Assembly (NCBI RefSeq): GCF_000701665.1
Contig: NZ_JNJN01000016.1
Coordinates: 1 to 48,800, forward strand
Source of the DNA: Agathobaculum desmolans ATCC 43058
GTDB taxonomy: Bacteria > Bacillota > Clostridia > Oscillospirales > Butyricicoccaceae
Direction of reading: 5' to 3'
DNA: 48,800 bases
The position numbers were made by a program, and so were the translations under genes. Within the stretch, counting starts at the first letter, position 1. Every line of letters begins with the position of its first letter. Under the pieces are notes generated by a model. It made no database searches, was not told the origin of the DNA, and saw nothing but the letters and a program-made list of their open reading frames with translations. Positions 25,182 through 33,306 of the stretch are shown piece by piece.

Positions 25182-27005
25182 GTGACAAGAGAACAACTGA
25201 AAGAGCGTGTACGCCGCCTGCCGCAGCAGCCCGGCGTTTATCTGCATAAGGATAAGACCGGTAAAGTGATCTATGTAGGTAAGGCGAAAGCGCTGAAAAA
25301 CCGTGTTTCCAACTATTTTCAGCCGCCCGAAAGCCTGAATGCTAAAACCCGGCAGCTTGTTTCGCACATTGATGATTTTGATATCATTGTTACCGAAACC
25401 GAGTTTGAAGCCCTTGTGCTGGAAAACTCGATGATCAAAAAATACAAGCCCAAGTACAATATCCTGCTCAAAGATGATAAGGGATATCCCTATATTCGGC
25501 TGGATACATCCGCCCCGTATCCGGATTTTAAGGTGGTTTCCAAGCCTGCGCAGGACGGCGCACGTTATTTTGGACCGTATCCCGGACGGGTGGCGGCCCG
25601 CCGCGCGATCGACACGATCAGCGAGGCGCTGCATCTCAAAACCTGCACGCGCGTGTTTCCGCGGGATATCGGCAAGGACCGTCCGTGTCTCAACCGGCAC
25701 TTGGGGCGCTGCTGTGCGCCGTGCACGGGCGATGTCAGCCCGGAGGAGTATCAGGCGCTGATCGGTCAGGCGGTCTCTCTGTTTGAGGGGGATGCGAAAA
25801 AACTCGAAAAAGAGCTGACTGACAAGATGAATGAGGCGGCGGAGGAGCTGCAGTTCGAGCGCGCCGCGCTGCTGCGCGACCGGCTGCGCGCGGTGCAAAA
25901 GCTTGGCACGCGGCAGCATGTGGTTGCCGGCGCGTATGCGGAGCTGGATGCGGTTTCCTTTGTGCAGGGGCAGACCCGTGCCTGCATCTGTGTGCTGCAC
26001 TACGGCGGCGGCGCATTGCAGGATAAGGAGTATACCTTGTTTTCGCTGGTGGAAAGTGATCCGTCCGAGGTGCTCGAAGCATTTATCAAGCAGTATTATG
26101 CGCAGCGGGGTGCGGTTCCCAAAACGGTGCTGCTGTCGCATGCGCTGGAGGAACCGGATGCGGTTGCGGAGTATTTATCTTCGATCGCGGAGCGGCGGGT
26201 TGAGCTGGCGGTGCCGCAGCGCGGTGAGCGGCGGGTGCTCACCCGTTTGGCAGAAACCAACGCGCGGGAGGAGATCGAACGCCGTGAAAAGCAGTCCGAG
26301 CGGCGGCACAAATCGCTGGAGCTGCTGCAGCATGTGACCGGCATGACGGCGCTTCCGCTGCGTCTGGAAGCGTATGATATTTCGAATTTTGCGGGGCAGG
26401 ATACGGTCGGTTCGATGGTTGTTTTTGTCGAAGGACAGCCGAAAAAAAGCGACTACCGCAAGTTTAAGATCGCCTGCGCGGCAAATGGGCAGGATGACTA
26501 TGCCTCAATGCGTGAAATGCTTACCCGGCGGGTACAGCGCTATGTGGATGGGGATGAAAAATTTACGCCCCTGCCCAGCGCGTTTCTAATCGACGGCGGT
26601 TTGGGGCATGTGCGTATCTGCCGGGAGGTGCTGGATGCCTATGGGCTGACGACGCCCTGCTTCGGCATGGTCAAGGATGACCGCCACCGCACGCGGGCGC
26701 TGGTCGCACCGGACGGGCGGGAATTCGGCATTTCGGCCACTCCGGCGTTGTTTGCGTTGATTGGCCGGATACAGGAAGAAGTGCACCGCTTTGCGATTGA
26801 GTACAACCGTAAGCTGGGCGGCAAAAAAGTGCGCGGTTCCACGCTGGATAACATTCCCGGTGTGGGGGAAAAACGCCGTGCGGAGCTGCTGCGGCATTTC
26901 GGCAGCATTGAGAGTATCCGCCGGGCGGAGGAGGGCGAACTGGCCCGCATTCTGCCCCAGAACACTGCACGTGCGGTGTATGAGTATTTCCATAAGGAGG
27001 ATTGA
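25182..27005 (+). CDS. uvrC: Excinuclease ABC subunit C
   Basis: A 607-residue nuclease making both incisions in nucleotide excision repair. The GIY-YIG domain is at residues 12-90 (PGVYLHKD, VIYVGKAKALKNRV). The CTRVFPRD..CLNRHLGRCCAPC stretch holds the conserved Cys cluster, UVR follows near 200-235, the RNase H-like C-terminal nuclease near 380-540 has DGGLGH, and tandem helix-hairpin-helix motifs end the protein (LDNIPGVGEKRRAELL). It starts with GTG, with GAAGGTGG about 7 nt upstream. The operon uvrC-rsmD-coaD-coiled coil follows. Confidence 0.96.
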   Translation: MTREQLKERVRRLPQQPGVYLHKDKTGKVIYVGKAKALKNRVSNYFQPPESLNAKTRQLVSHIDDFDIIVTETEFEALVLENSMIKKYKPKYNILLKDDKGYPYIRLDTSAPYPDFKVVSKPAQDGARYFGPYPGRVAARRAIDTISEALHLKTCTRVFPRDIGKDRPCLNRHLGRCCAPCTGDVSPEEYQALIGQAVSLFEGDAKKLEKELTDKMNEAAEELQFERAALLRDRLRAVQKLGTRQHVVAGAYAELDAVSFVQGQTRACICVLHYGGGALQDKEYTLFSLVESDPSEVLEAFIKQYYAQRGAVPKTVLLSHALEEPDAVAEYLSSIAERRVELAVPQRGERRVLTRLAETNAREEIERREKQSERRHKSLELLQHVTGMTALPLRLEAYDISNFAGQDTVGSMVVFVEGQPKKSDYRKFKIACAANGQDDYASMREMLTRRVQRYVDGDEKFTPLPSAFLIDGGLGHVRICREVLDAYGLTTPCFGMVKDDRHRTRALVAPDGREFGISATPALFALIGRIQEEVHRFAIEYNRKLGGKKVRGSTLDNIPGVGEKRRAELLRHFGSIESIRRAEEGELARILPQNTARAVYEYFHKED

Positions 27006-27007
27006 GC

Positions 27008-27562
27008 ATGCGTGTGGTATCCGGTTCTGCGCGGGGCTGCAGGCTGCAGCCGGTGCCTGGGATGGACACCCGGCCGACGACCGACCGTGTGAAGGAAAAT
27101 ATTTTCAACCTGATTCAGGAGCATGTGCGCGGCGCACGGGTGCTGGATCTGTTTGCCGGTACCGGGCAGCTGGGGATCGAAGCGCTGTCGCGCGGTGCGC
27201 AGTACTGTGATTTTGTGGAGTCCGGGCGCGCTGCATACGACATCGTGTATAAAAATGTAAAAAGTGCGCGGGTTTCCGATCGCGCCGGCCTGCATCGCAA
27301 AGACGCGGGGCAGTTTCTTGCGGAGAGGGAAAAACGGTCGTATGACCTGATTTTCCTTGATCCGCCATACGGTGGAAAGCTGCTGGAAAATACGCTGGCG
27401 ATGATAGAAAGGTTTGACATTCTCTCATCAAATGGTATAATGATATGCGAAAGTGCGGTAGAGGATCGGTTCGCGCATAACTTTTCGGTGCAGCGGGAAC
27501 GGCGCTACGGCGCAACTATGATTACTGTTCTGCAGTGGCAGAACAGCGGAACGGATGAATGA
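27008..27562 (+). CDS. rsmD: 16S rRNA (guanine966-N2)-methyltransferase
   Basis: A 184-residue SAM-dependent methyltransferase. RVVSGSARG at the N-terminus, DLFAGTGQLGIEALSRGA (motif I) and the catalytic DPPY of N-methyltransferases are all present. The ATG at 27008 is chosen because AAGGAGG lies 7 nt upstream; a TTG at 27002 is also in frame. It sits directly after uvrC and overlaps or abuts coaD, the usual partner. Confidence 0.94.
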   Translation: MRVVSGSARGCRLQPVPGMDTRPTTDRVKENIFNLIQEHVRGARVLDLFAGTGQLGIEALSRGAQYCDFVESGRAAYDIVYKNVKSARVSDRAGLHRKDAGQFLAEREKRSYDLIFLDPPYGGKLLENTLAMIERFDILSSNGIMICESAVEDRFAHNFSVQRERRYGATMITVLQWQNSGTDE

Positions 27563-27563
27563 C

Positions 27564-28049
27564 ATGAGAACTGCGATTTACCCGGGCAGCTTTGATCCGG
27601 TTACGTTGGGGCATTTGGATATTATCCGCCGTGCGTCGGTTATGTTCGACCGGCTGATCGTTGCGGTGATGCACAACCAGAACAAGCAACCGATGTTTTC
27701 GGTGGAGGAACGCATGGAGTTCCTGCGGTGTACGACAAGCCAGCTCCCCAATGTGGAGATCGCTTCTTTTGACGGTCTGCTTGCGGATTATGCAAGACAG
27801 CAGGGCGCCTGTGCGGTAGTCAAGGGCCTGCGTGCGGTTTCGGATTTTGAATATGAATTTCAGATGGCGCTGGCAAACCGTAAGCTCAACCCTGAGCTGG
27901 ATACGGTGTTCCTGATGACCAGCGCGGAATACATGTACCTCTCGTCCTCTGTGGTGAAGGATATTGCGGTACACGGCGGCAGTGTCGCCGGCTTTGTTCC
28001 CGATGGGATCATGCAGGATATTGTGCGCCGCACAAGAAAGGAAGGCTAA
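27564..28049 (+). CDS. coaD: Phosphopantetheine adenylyltransferase
   Basis: Makes dephospho-CoA from 4'-phosphopantetheine and ATP, the penultimate CoA step. A 161-residue nucleotidyltransferase of the normal length, with YPGSFDPVTLGHLDII (T/HxGH motif) at the N-terminus, a conserved KGLRAVSDFEYEFQMA and the SSSVVKDIA signature near the C-terminus. The ATG at 27564 fits the family start; ATG 27555 is in frame nine bases upstream. rsmD-coaD is a common pair. Confidence 0.96.
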   Translation: MRTAIYPGSFDPVTLGHLDIIRRASVMFDRLIVAVMHNQNKQPMFSVEERMEFLRCTTSQLPNVEIASFDGLLADYARQQGACAVVKGLRAVSDFEYEFQMALANRKLNPELDTVFLMTSAEYMYLSSSVVKDIAVHGGSVAGFVPDGIMQDIVRRTRKEG

Positions 28050-28055
28050 AACGAT

Positions 28056-28511
28056 ATGGCAACTTTAGACGATCTGATCAACAGCATGTACGACATGGTG
28101 CAGGATGCCAAGGGGATTCCGCTGGCAGGGGAGAAGTGCATCATTGAGCGTGACCGACTGCTCGATCTGCTCGATGAGCTGCGTGCAACACTGCCGAACG
28201 ATTTGCAGGTGGCACAGGATATCGTGTCCAAGCGCAGTGAGATGCTTGCATCCGGCAAACGAGAGGCCGAGGCGATCCGCCGTCAGGCAGAAGAGGATGC
28301 CCGCCAGATGGTTGCCGAGACTGAGATCGTGGTAGCCGCCCGCCGCAAGGCTAAGGAAGTGCAGGGCAATGCGGAGATTCAGGCGCGTGAGCTGCGCCGG
28401 GTAGCCAATGAGTACTGCGAGGATACACTGAAGCGCACCGAGGAGGCAGTTGCTCTTTCACTGGAAGAAGTGCGCAAGGCGCGTCAGCGTTTCAAGAGCA
28501 TCGCCAAGTAA
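28056..28511 (+). CDS. Coiled-coil protein downstream of coaD
   Basis: A 151-residue, strongly charged protein without membrane segment. Residues 1-45 look globular (LDDLINSMYDMVQDAKGIPLAG), and residues 60-150 are nearly all heptad-like helix rich in Glu, Arg and Ala, resembling ATP-synthase b/E-subunit or DivIVA-type coils. The family is conserved in clostridia behind coaD and is sometimes labelled ATPase subunit, without evidence. AAGGAAGG inside the coaD end is its ribosome binding site. A scaffolding role is guesswork. Confidence 0.8.
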   Translation: MATLDDLINSMYDMVQDAKGIPLAGEKCIIERDRLLDLLDELRATLPNDLQVAQDIVSKRSEMLASGKREAEAIRRQAEEDARQMVAETEIVVAARRKAKEVQGNAEIQARELRRVANEYCEDTLKRTEEAVALSLEEVRKARQRFKSIAK

Positions 28512-28531
28512 AAATTTTTTCGACCGTCCTG

Positions 28532-28561
28532 AAGCAGCCGCGGAACAGCGGCTGCTTTTTT
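28532..28561 (+). terminator. Terminator of the uvrC-rsmD-coaD operon
   Basis: AAGCAGCCGC/GCGGCTGCTT, 10-bp stem with GGAACA loop and a T-tract. Confidence 0.9.
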
Positions 28562-28723
28562 GTGTGCTGCCAGCGGTTTATGCCTGATTCCCACTTCGAC
28601 CCACCATAGCTGTTATGAGAAGGAGGAAACGGTGATAAAACAAGTAGGGAGGTGTTTTTTCCGTTTTCTTACATGGGTATGCGCCCCACTTGGAGTGGGA
28701 AAATGGTGTCCTGCATGGCAAAA

Positions 28724-28753
28724 GCAATTTTCGAACATACGTTCGAAAATTGC
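28724..28753. promoter_or_regulatory. LexA-type SOS box inside a longer inverted repeat
   Basis: CGAACATACGTTCG (28732-28745) fits the Gram-positive LexA consensus CGAACRNRYGTTYS at every position. It is the centre of a perfect 13-bp inverted repeat, GCAATTTTCGAAC/GTTCGAAAATTGC. It stands 63 bp upstream of the mraZ -35 element. Which transcript it controls is not clear. Confidence 0.65.
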
Positions 28754-28763
28754 AAAAACATAT

Positions 28764-28777
28764 AAATTAGCTAATTT
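28764..28777. repeat. 14-bp palindrome next to the LexA box
   Basis: AAATTAGCTAATTT is a perfect AT-rich palindrome ten bases after the LexA-box repeat. It could be a second operator. The rest of the 395-nt gap 28512-28906 holds a CCCACT/AGTGGG hairpin (28685-28699), the mraZ promoter and the MraZ repeats. Confidence 0.5.
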
Positions 28778-28815
28778 TACCCCTTGGTATTCCGCAAAAA
28801 AATACAGTATAGGAC

Positions 28816-28844
28816 TTGCAATCTGAAAGCAATATGGGTATAAT
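28816..28844 (+). promoter_or_regulatory. Promoter of the dcw cluster
   Basis: TTGCAA (28816-28821), 17-bp spacer and a perfect TATAAT (28839-28844), directly before the MraZ decamers. Confidence 0.8.
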
Positions 28845-28850
28845 GGAGTC

Positions 28851-28890
28851 AAGGTGGTGAGAAGTGGGGCAAAGTGTCACAGAGTCCACC
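28851..28890 (+). promoter_or_regulatory. MraZ operator: 10-bp-period AAGTG repeats
   Basis: Four consecutive decamers read AAGGTGGTGA, GAAGTGGGGC, AAAGTGTCAC and AGAGTCCACC. The (A)AAGTG-type core recurs every 10 bp, as in known MraZ boxes, where the MraZ ring contacts several repeats and autoregulates. They lie between the predicted transcription start and the mraZ start codon. Confidence 0.7.
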
Positions 28891-28906
28891 AAAATGAAAG
28901 CGTGGT

Positions 28907-29335
28907 GTGATTCCGGTGAAGGGCGAGTATAAGCATTCCATTGACGCCAAGGGGCGTCTGGCGATGCCGGCTAAACTGCGCGAGGCGCTGGGAGAACACT
29001 TCACTGTGACCAAAGGACTGGACGGATGTCTGGCAGTCTACCCGGAAAAAGAATGGGAAGCGCTGGAGGATCGCATCCGCAGCCTTGGCAACGGCGAAAA
29101 GGCCCGCCGTGTCAAGCGGTACTATTTTGCCAATGCGTTCGATGCCCAGCTGGATGCGCAGGGGCGTATCCTGATCCCCGCGAATCTGCGGGAATTTGCT
29201 GATTTGCAGAAGGATGTTGTTGTAATCGGGCAGCTCGATCACGCAGAGATCTGGAACAGTGAAAAATGGCGTGCTTACAACGAGGAGATCGATGCGGAAA
29301 GCATCGCTGCCGACGTTGACGATATTGATTTTTAA
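28907..29335 (+). CDS. mraZ: Transcriptional regulator MraZ
   Basis: A 142-residue AbrB-like, ring-forming regulator of the division and cell-wall cluster. Two SpoVT/AbrB-type halves are seen: GEYKHSIDAKGRLAMPAKLRE near residues 6-26 and AFDAQLDAQGRILIPANLRE near 75-95. The first possible start is GTG 28907; GTG 28916 would give the more usual MKGEYKHS. The C-terminal tail is acidic (DVDDIDF). Repeats upstream fit autoregulation. Confidence 0.94.
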   Translation: MIPVKGEYKHSIDAKGRLAMPAKLREALGEHFTVTKGLDGCLAVYPEKEWEALEDRIRSLGNGEKARRVKRYYFANAFDAQLDAQGRILIPANLREFADLQKDVVVIGQLDHAEIWNSEKWRAYNEEIDAESIAADVDDIDF

Positions 29336-29356
29336 GAACAGAGCAGGAGGGAACCA

Positions 29357-30292
29357 ATGGAATTTCATCACGTGTCCATCCTGCTCAAGCCTTGTTTGGA
29401 GGCATTGCAGATCAAGCCGGACGGCGTGTATGTCGATGCGACGACCGGCGGCGCAGGCCACTCGCTCCGCATTGCGGAGCGTTTGCATGATACCGGCCGC
29501 CTGATCTGCATCGACCGGGATGACGAAGCGCTGGAAAATGCAAAAGACCGGCTGCGTGCAGTGTGGCAGCGTGTTACGCCGGTCAAAAGCGATTTCCGTG
29601 CGATCGACAAGGTGCTGGCCGGACAGGGGCTGTCCGGTGCGGACGGAATTTTGTTTGATTTAGGCGTCTCCTCGCCGCAGCTCGACCATGCGGAACGCGG
29701 GTTTTCCTACATGAAGGACGCACCGCTTGATATGCGTATGGATCGTTCGCAGCGTCTGAGCGCCTACGAAGTGGTAAACGGCTGGAGCAGGGAAGAACTG
29801 CGCCGTATTTTGTTTGAATACGGTGAGGAACGCTATGCGCCGCTGATTGCCGCCGCGATTGAGCGGGAACGGGAAAAAAAGCCGATTGAGACCACGTTAG
29901 AGTTGGTTGATATCATCCGAGGTGCAATGCCGGCCAAGGCATTGCGGGAAAAACAGCATCCGGCCAAACGCAGCTTTCAGGCGATCCGCATTGCGGTAAA
30001 TGATGAGTTGGGCGCGGTGCGCGAAGCAATGGAAAAGGCAATCGACTGCCTTAACCCCGGCGGACGGCTGGCAGTTATCACCTTCCACAGTCTGGAGGAT
30101 CGGATCGTAAAAGCGGCTTTTCAGCAGGCAGCGCAGGGCTGCACCTGCCCGAAGGATTTTCCGGTTTGCGTATGCGGCAAAAAGCCGAAAGTACGGCTGA
30201 CACCGCGCAAGCCGATTCTGCCGGATGAGGCGGAGATTACAGAAAATCCGCGGGCGCGCAGTGCAAAACTGCGTGTGTGCGAAAAATTATAA
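29357..30292 (+). CDS. rsmH: 16S rRNA (cytosine1402-N4)-methyltransferase
   Basis: A 311-residue SAM methyltransferase, formerly MraW. Motif I is VDATTGGAGHS near residues 26-36, GILFDLGVSSPQLD follows, AERGFSYMKDAPLDMRMD is the conserved substrate loop, and TFHSLEDRIVK precedes the C-terminal end. AGGAGGG precedes the ATG. Usual second place in the dcw cluster. Confidence 0.96.
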   Translation: MEFHHVSILLKPCLEALQIKPDGVYVDATTGGAGHSLRIAERLHDTGRLICIDRDDEALENAKDRLRAVWQRVTPVKSDFRAIDKVLAGQGLSGADGILFDLGVSSPQLDHAERGFSYMKDAPLDMRMDRSQRLSAYEVVNGWSREELRRILFEYGEERYAPLIAAAIEREREKKPIETTLELVDIIRGAMPAKALREKQHPAKRSFQAIRIAVNDELGAVREAMEKAIDCLNPGGRLAVITFHSLEDRIVKAAFQQAAQGCTCPKDFPVCVCGKKPKVRLTPRKPILPDEAEITENPRARSAKLRVCEKL

Positions 30293-30319
30293 GCAGCAAT
30301 TTGGGAGAAAGGAAATACA

Positions 30320-30805
30320 ATGATGACTGCAAGCAGGGAAAGCGTAGCGTATAAACAGTATGAAGAGCGTTTCCCGGTCAAAACACAGCAGGAACGCAGC
30401 TTGCGCGAGGTTCCTACGCCGCGGCGCCGCAAAAAGGCGGGGGTGCGGCCGAGCTTTGCTGCTTGTCTGGTTATTTTGGCAGTCACGGCGGTGTATATCC
30501 TGTTTTGCCAGATGCAGCTGACACAGCTTACCACAGAGGTGAGCCGCAAGAATGATGCGCTCAGCGAGCTGACATCGGAAAACGTTTCGCTGACGACCAA
30601 AAAGATGAACAGCATGGATATGGAAGAGGTAGAAAATTACGCGGTCAATCGTCTGGGAATGGTAAAGATGGACAACTCCCAGATCGAGTATGTCGAGCTG
30701 ACCAATCCGGATACGGTTACAGTAGCAAACAGCGGAATATCGCTGGATGCGTTGTTTGCGGGCTTGGCGCGCAGCTTTTCTGCAATCGTGGAATATATCC
30801 GGTAA
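30320..30805 (+). CDS. ftsL: FtsL-like cell division protein
   Basis: A 161-residue bitopic membrane protein: a basic cytoplasmic N-part of about 50 residues (RRRKK), one helix near residues 52-70 (FAACLVILAVTAVYILF), then a leucine-zipper-like coil of about 60 residues. This is the build of FtsL/DivIC proteins that hold the divisome core together. The position between rsmH and the class B PBP supports FtsL. A start at 30320 or 30323 is possible; AAAGGA lies upstream. Sequence conservation of FtsL is low, so the name rests on build and place. Confidence 0.82.
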   Translation: MMTASRESVAYKQYEERFPVKTQQERSLREVPTPRRRKKAGVRPSFAACLVILAVTAVYILFCQMQLTQLTTEVSRKNDALSELTSENVSLTTKKMNSMDMEEVENYAVNRLGMVKMDNSQIEYVELTNPDTVTVANSGISLDALFAGLARSFSAIVEYIR

Positions 30806-30909
30806 GGGAATGAATAGGATGCGTACAGGGGAGTGAGAGGTGGAAACTTCTGACTCCTTACGCTTTTTTATGACAGAAAACGTCCGTTTCATGGAGGGAC
30901 AGAGCATAT

Positions 30910-33297
30910 ATGGAAGCAAAAGGACCCAATAATCGAATGCGTTCCCGCATCAATGTGCTGACACTGGCTTTTATTGCGTTGGGGTTTGGACTGGTCGGCA
31001 TCCGTCTATTGTACATGCAGGTATTTCACCGGGACTTTTATGTGCAGGAGGCAACCTCGCTGCAAACGCGTGATACGTTTATCACGCCGAACCGTGGTGT
31101 GATTTACGATGCAAATATGCAGGTGCTGGCGGAATCCGCAGAGGTCGAGCGCATTACGATTTCGCCTAAGGCAGTGGTCGATCAAAACAAAACCGCATCT
31201 GCGGAGGAGCAGCAGCAGACGCTGGCGACGATCCTGTCGCAGAAGCTCAAGATCGATTACGATGAGGTGATGCACAAGATAGAACAGACCGATACGGAAT
31301 ATCAGATCATTGCGGAAAAGGTGGATAAAGACATCGCCAAGGAATTATATGCCGAGCTGGAAAAAGCGGGCTGCACCGGCGTATATCCGGAAGCGGATAC
31401 CAAGCGGTATTATCAGCACGGCGCATTCCTGTCCTCGGTGCTGGGTTATATCAACAGCGAAAATAACGGCGCGGCCGGGTTGGAAATGCAGTATAACGAT
31501 GAGCTTTCCGGCACGGCGGGACGGGTGGTGCGTTTGCAGAATGCAAAGAATATCGATATGACCCCGGAGACCGAGCAGAACATCCCCGCAACGGACGGCA
31601 ATTCGCTGGTGCTGACGATTGACAGTGACATCCAGAACTATCTGGAAAAGCATCTGGAGACGGCGCTGGCGGATAATCCGGACGCGCGTGACGGCGTTTC
31701 CGGTATTGTGATGAACGTTAAGACCGGAGAAGTGCTGGGCATGGCCAATCTGCCGGACTTTGACCCGAATGATTCCTACCGTCTGATGAATGAACGCTAC
31801 ATCAACGAACTGCGTGAAAATGTCGCAAAAATTCTGGAGGAAAAGGGGATCAGTGAAACGATCCCGGATAAATGGTATCAGGAGGGCGGTCTGTCCAACC
31901 TGCCGAAGAGCATGCAGGAGAATGAGGATCTCGTCAAAAAGCTGGGGAATGCCCGCGCTAATATTTTATACAAAACGTGGAATAATCCGGTTGTCAGTTC
32001 CAACTATGAGCCGGGTTCTACCTTTAAGCTGCTGACCGTTGCCTCGGCCTATGAGCTGGGTGTGGCGCATGCGGAGGATACCTATACCTGCGGCGGCTCG
32101 CTACAGGTGGAAAACTGGACGATTAAATGCCACAATACCAGCGGCCACGGCACGCAGACGCTGACCGAAGCGCTGATGAATTCGTGTAACGTGGCGATGA
32201 TGCAGATCGGTGCGAAAACCGGTTTGGAACGCTTTTATCAGTTTACCAAAGCGTTTGGTATGGTGGAGCAGACCGGTATCGACTTGCCGGGCGAATCCAA
32301 GGGTCAGTTCCCGGATCCGGATTCGGACAAATGGAATGAAGTCTCTCTGGCAACAGCCTCGTTCGGCCAGCGCTTTACCGTTACTCCGCTGCAGGAACTG
32401 AACATGGTTTGTGCAATCGTGGATGACGGCAAGCTGAAAAAGCCCTATGTTGTCAAAGAGATATTGAACCGGGACGGCTCGGTCAAATCGACAAAGCAGA
32501 CCGAAGTGGTGCGTCAGGTTATTTCGGAGGACACTTCGGCTTATATGCGGCAGGCGATGGAAGCCGTCGTTTCGGACGGCACCGGAAAAAACGCTTACGT
32601 ATCCGGTTATCGCATCGGCGGCAAGACTGCAACCTCGGAGCTGCTGCCCGAAAAGGATGCAGAGGGTAAGACGATCGACACGGAGGACCGCTATACGGCT
32701 TCCTTCATTGGCGTAGCGCCGATGGACGATCCGCAGATTGCCGTGTTGGTTGCAATCAACGATTTGCCGGAATCCGCGCCGCATGGCGGTGGTGCGATCG
32801 CTGCGCCGGTCGTGGCGCGCATCATGGAGGATGTGCTGCCTTATATCGGCGTAACACCGGTTTATTCGGATGAGGAGAACGACCGCCGTGAGCTGACCGT
32901 GCCGGGCGTGATTGGTTCGACCGAGGCGCAGGCGGCCGAAAAGCTGCGCGCAGCGGGCTTGGAATACCGTGTGGTAGGCGACGGCGCAACGGTGACCGAT
33001 CAGGTGCCGTCCAGCGGTATGCGCATCCCGGCCAGCGGCAAGGTGATTTTGTATATGGGTGAAAGCCGGACGGAGGAACAGGTGGAAGTACCTGATCTGA
33101 CCGGGTTGACACCGGAGGAATGCCGGTACCGGCTGGAGGAATACGGGCTTTATCTGAAACAGAAGGGCGTAGCTTCGGCACAGGTAACGGGCAACACAAC
33201 GGCAACACGGCAGAGCCCGGCGCAAGGCACCAAGGTGAGTGTTGGCTCGGTAGTGACCGTGGAATTCTCGGATATGACGGGCGTAAGCGACCGATAG
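30910..33297 (+). CDS. Class B penicillin-binding protein with two PASTA domains (FtsI/SpoVD type)
   Basis: A 795-residue transpeptidase that cross-links peptidoglycan at the septum or spore septum. One N-terminal membrane helix (residues 17-38), a dimerisation domain, then the transpeptidase: catalytic S370-T-F-K373, an SCN motif, and K572-T-A in place of the usual KTG. Two PASTA domains end the protein (residues about 660-790), as in SpoVD and pneumococcal PBP2x. GGAGGGAC precedes the ATG by about 9 nt. Only one such PBP lies in this cluster, so it may serve FtsI and SpoVD duties or a paralogue lies elsewhere. Confidence 0.92.
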   Translation: MEAKGPNNRMRSRINVLTLAFIALGFGLVGIRLLYMQVFHRDFYVQEATSLQTRDTFITPNRGVIYDANMQVLAESAEVERITISPKAVVDQNKTASAEEQQQTLATILSQKLKIDYDEVMHKIEQTDTEYQIIAEKVDKDIAKELYAELEKAGCTGVYPEADTKRYYQHGAFLSSVLGYINSENNGAAGLEMQYNDELSGTAGRVVRLQNAKNIDMTPETEQNIPATDGNSLVLTIDSDIQNYLEKHLETALADNPDARDGVSGIVMNVKTGEVLGMANLPDFDPNDSYRLMNERYINELRENVAKILEEKGISETIPDKWYQEGGLSNLPKSMQENEDLVKKLGNARANILYKTWNNPVVSSNYEPGSTFKLLTVASAYELGVAHAEDTYTCGGSLQVENWTIKCHNTSGHGTQTLTEALMNSCNVAMMQIGAKTGLERFYQFTKAFGMVEQTGIDLPGESKGQFPDPDSDKWNEVSLATASFGQRFTVTPLQELNMVCAIVDDGKLKKPYVVKEILNRDGSVKSTKQTEVVRQVISEDTSAYMRQAMEAVVSDGTGKNAYVSGYRIGGKTATSELLPEKDAEGKTIDTEDRYTASFIGVAPMDDPQIAVLVAINDLPESAPHGGGAIAAPVVARIMEDVLPYIGVTPVYSDEENDRRELTVPGVIGSTEAQAAEKLRAAGLEYRVVGDGATVTDQVPSSGMRIPASGKVILYMGESRTEEQVEVPDLTGLTPEECRYRLEEYGLYLKQKGVASAQVTGNTTATRQSPAQGTKVSVGSVVTVEFSDMTGVSDR

Positions 33298-33306
33298 GAG
33301 GAAGTT

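Noticed and set aside
28632-28826. 64-codon ORF with GTG start and a very good AAGGAGG site
   Set aside because: It runs through the LexA-box inverted repeat and the second palindrome, has no recognisable composition or family, and ends just before the mraZ promoter. It could still be a small SOS gene, but coding is not supported by sequence alone.
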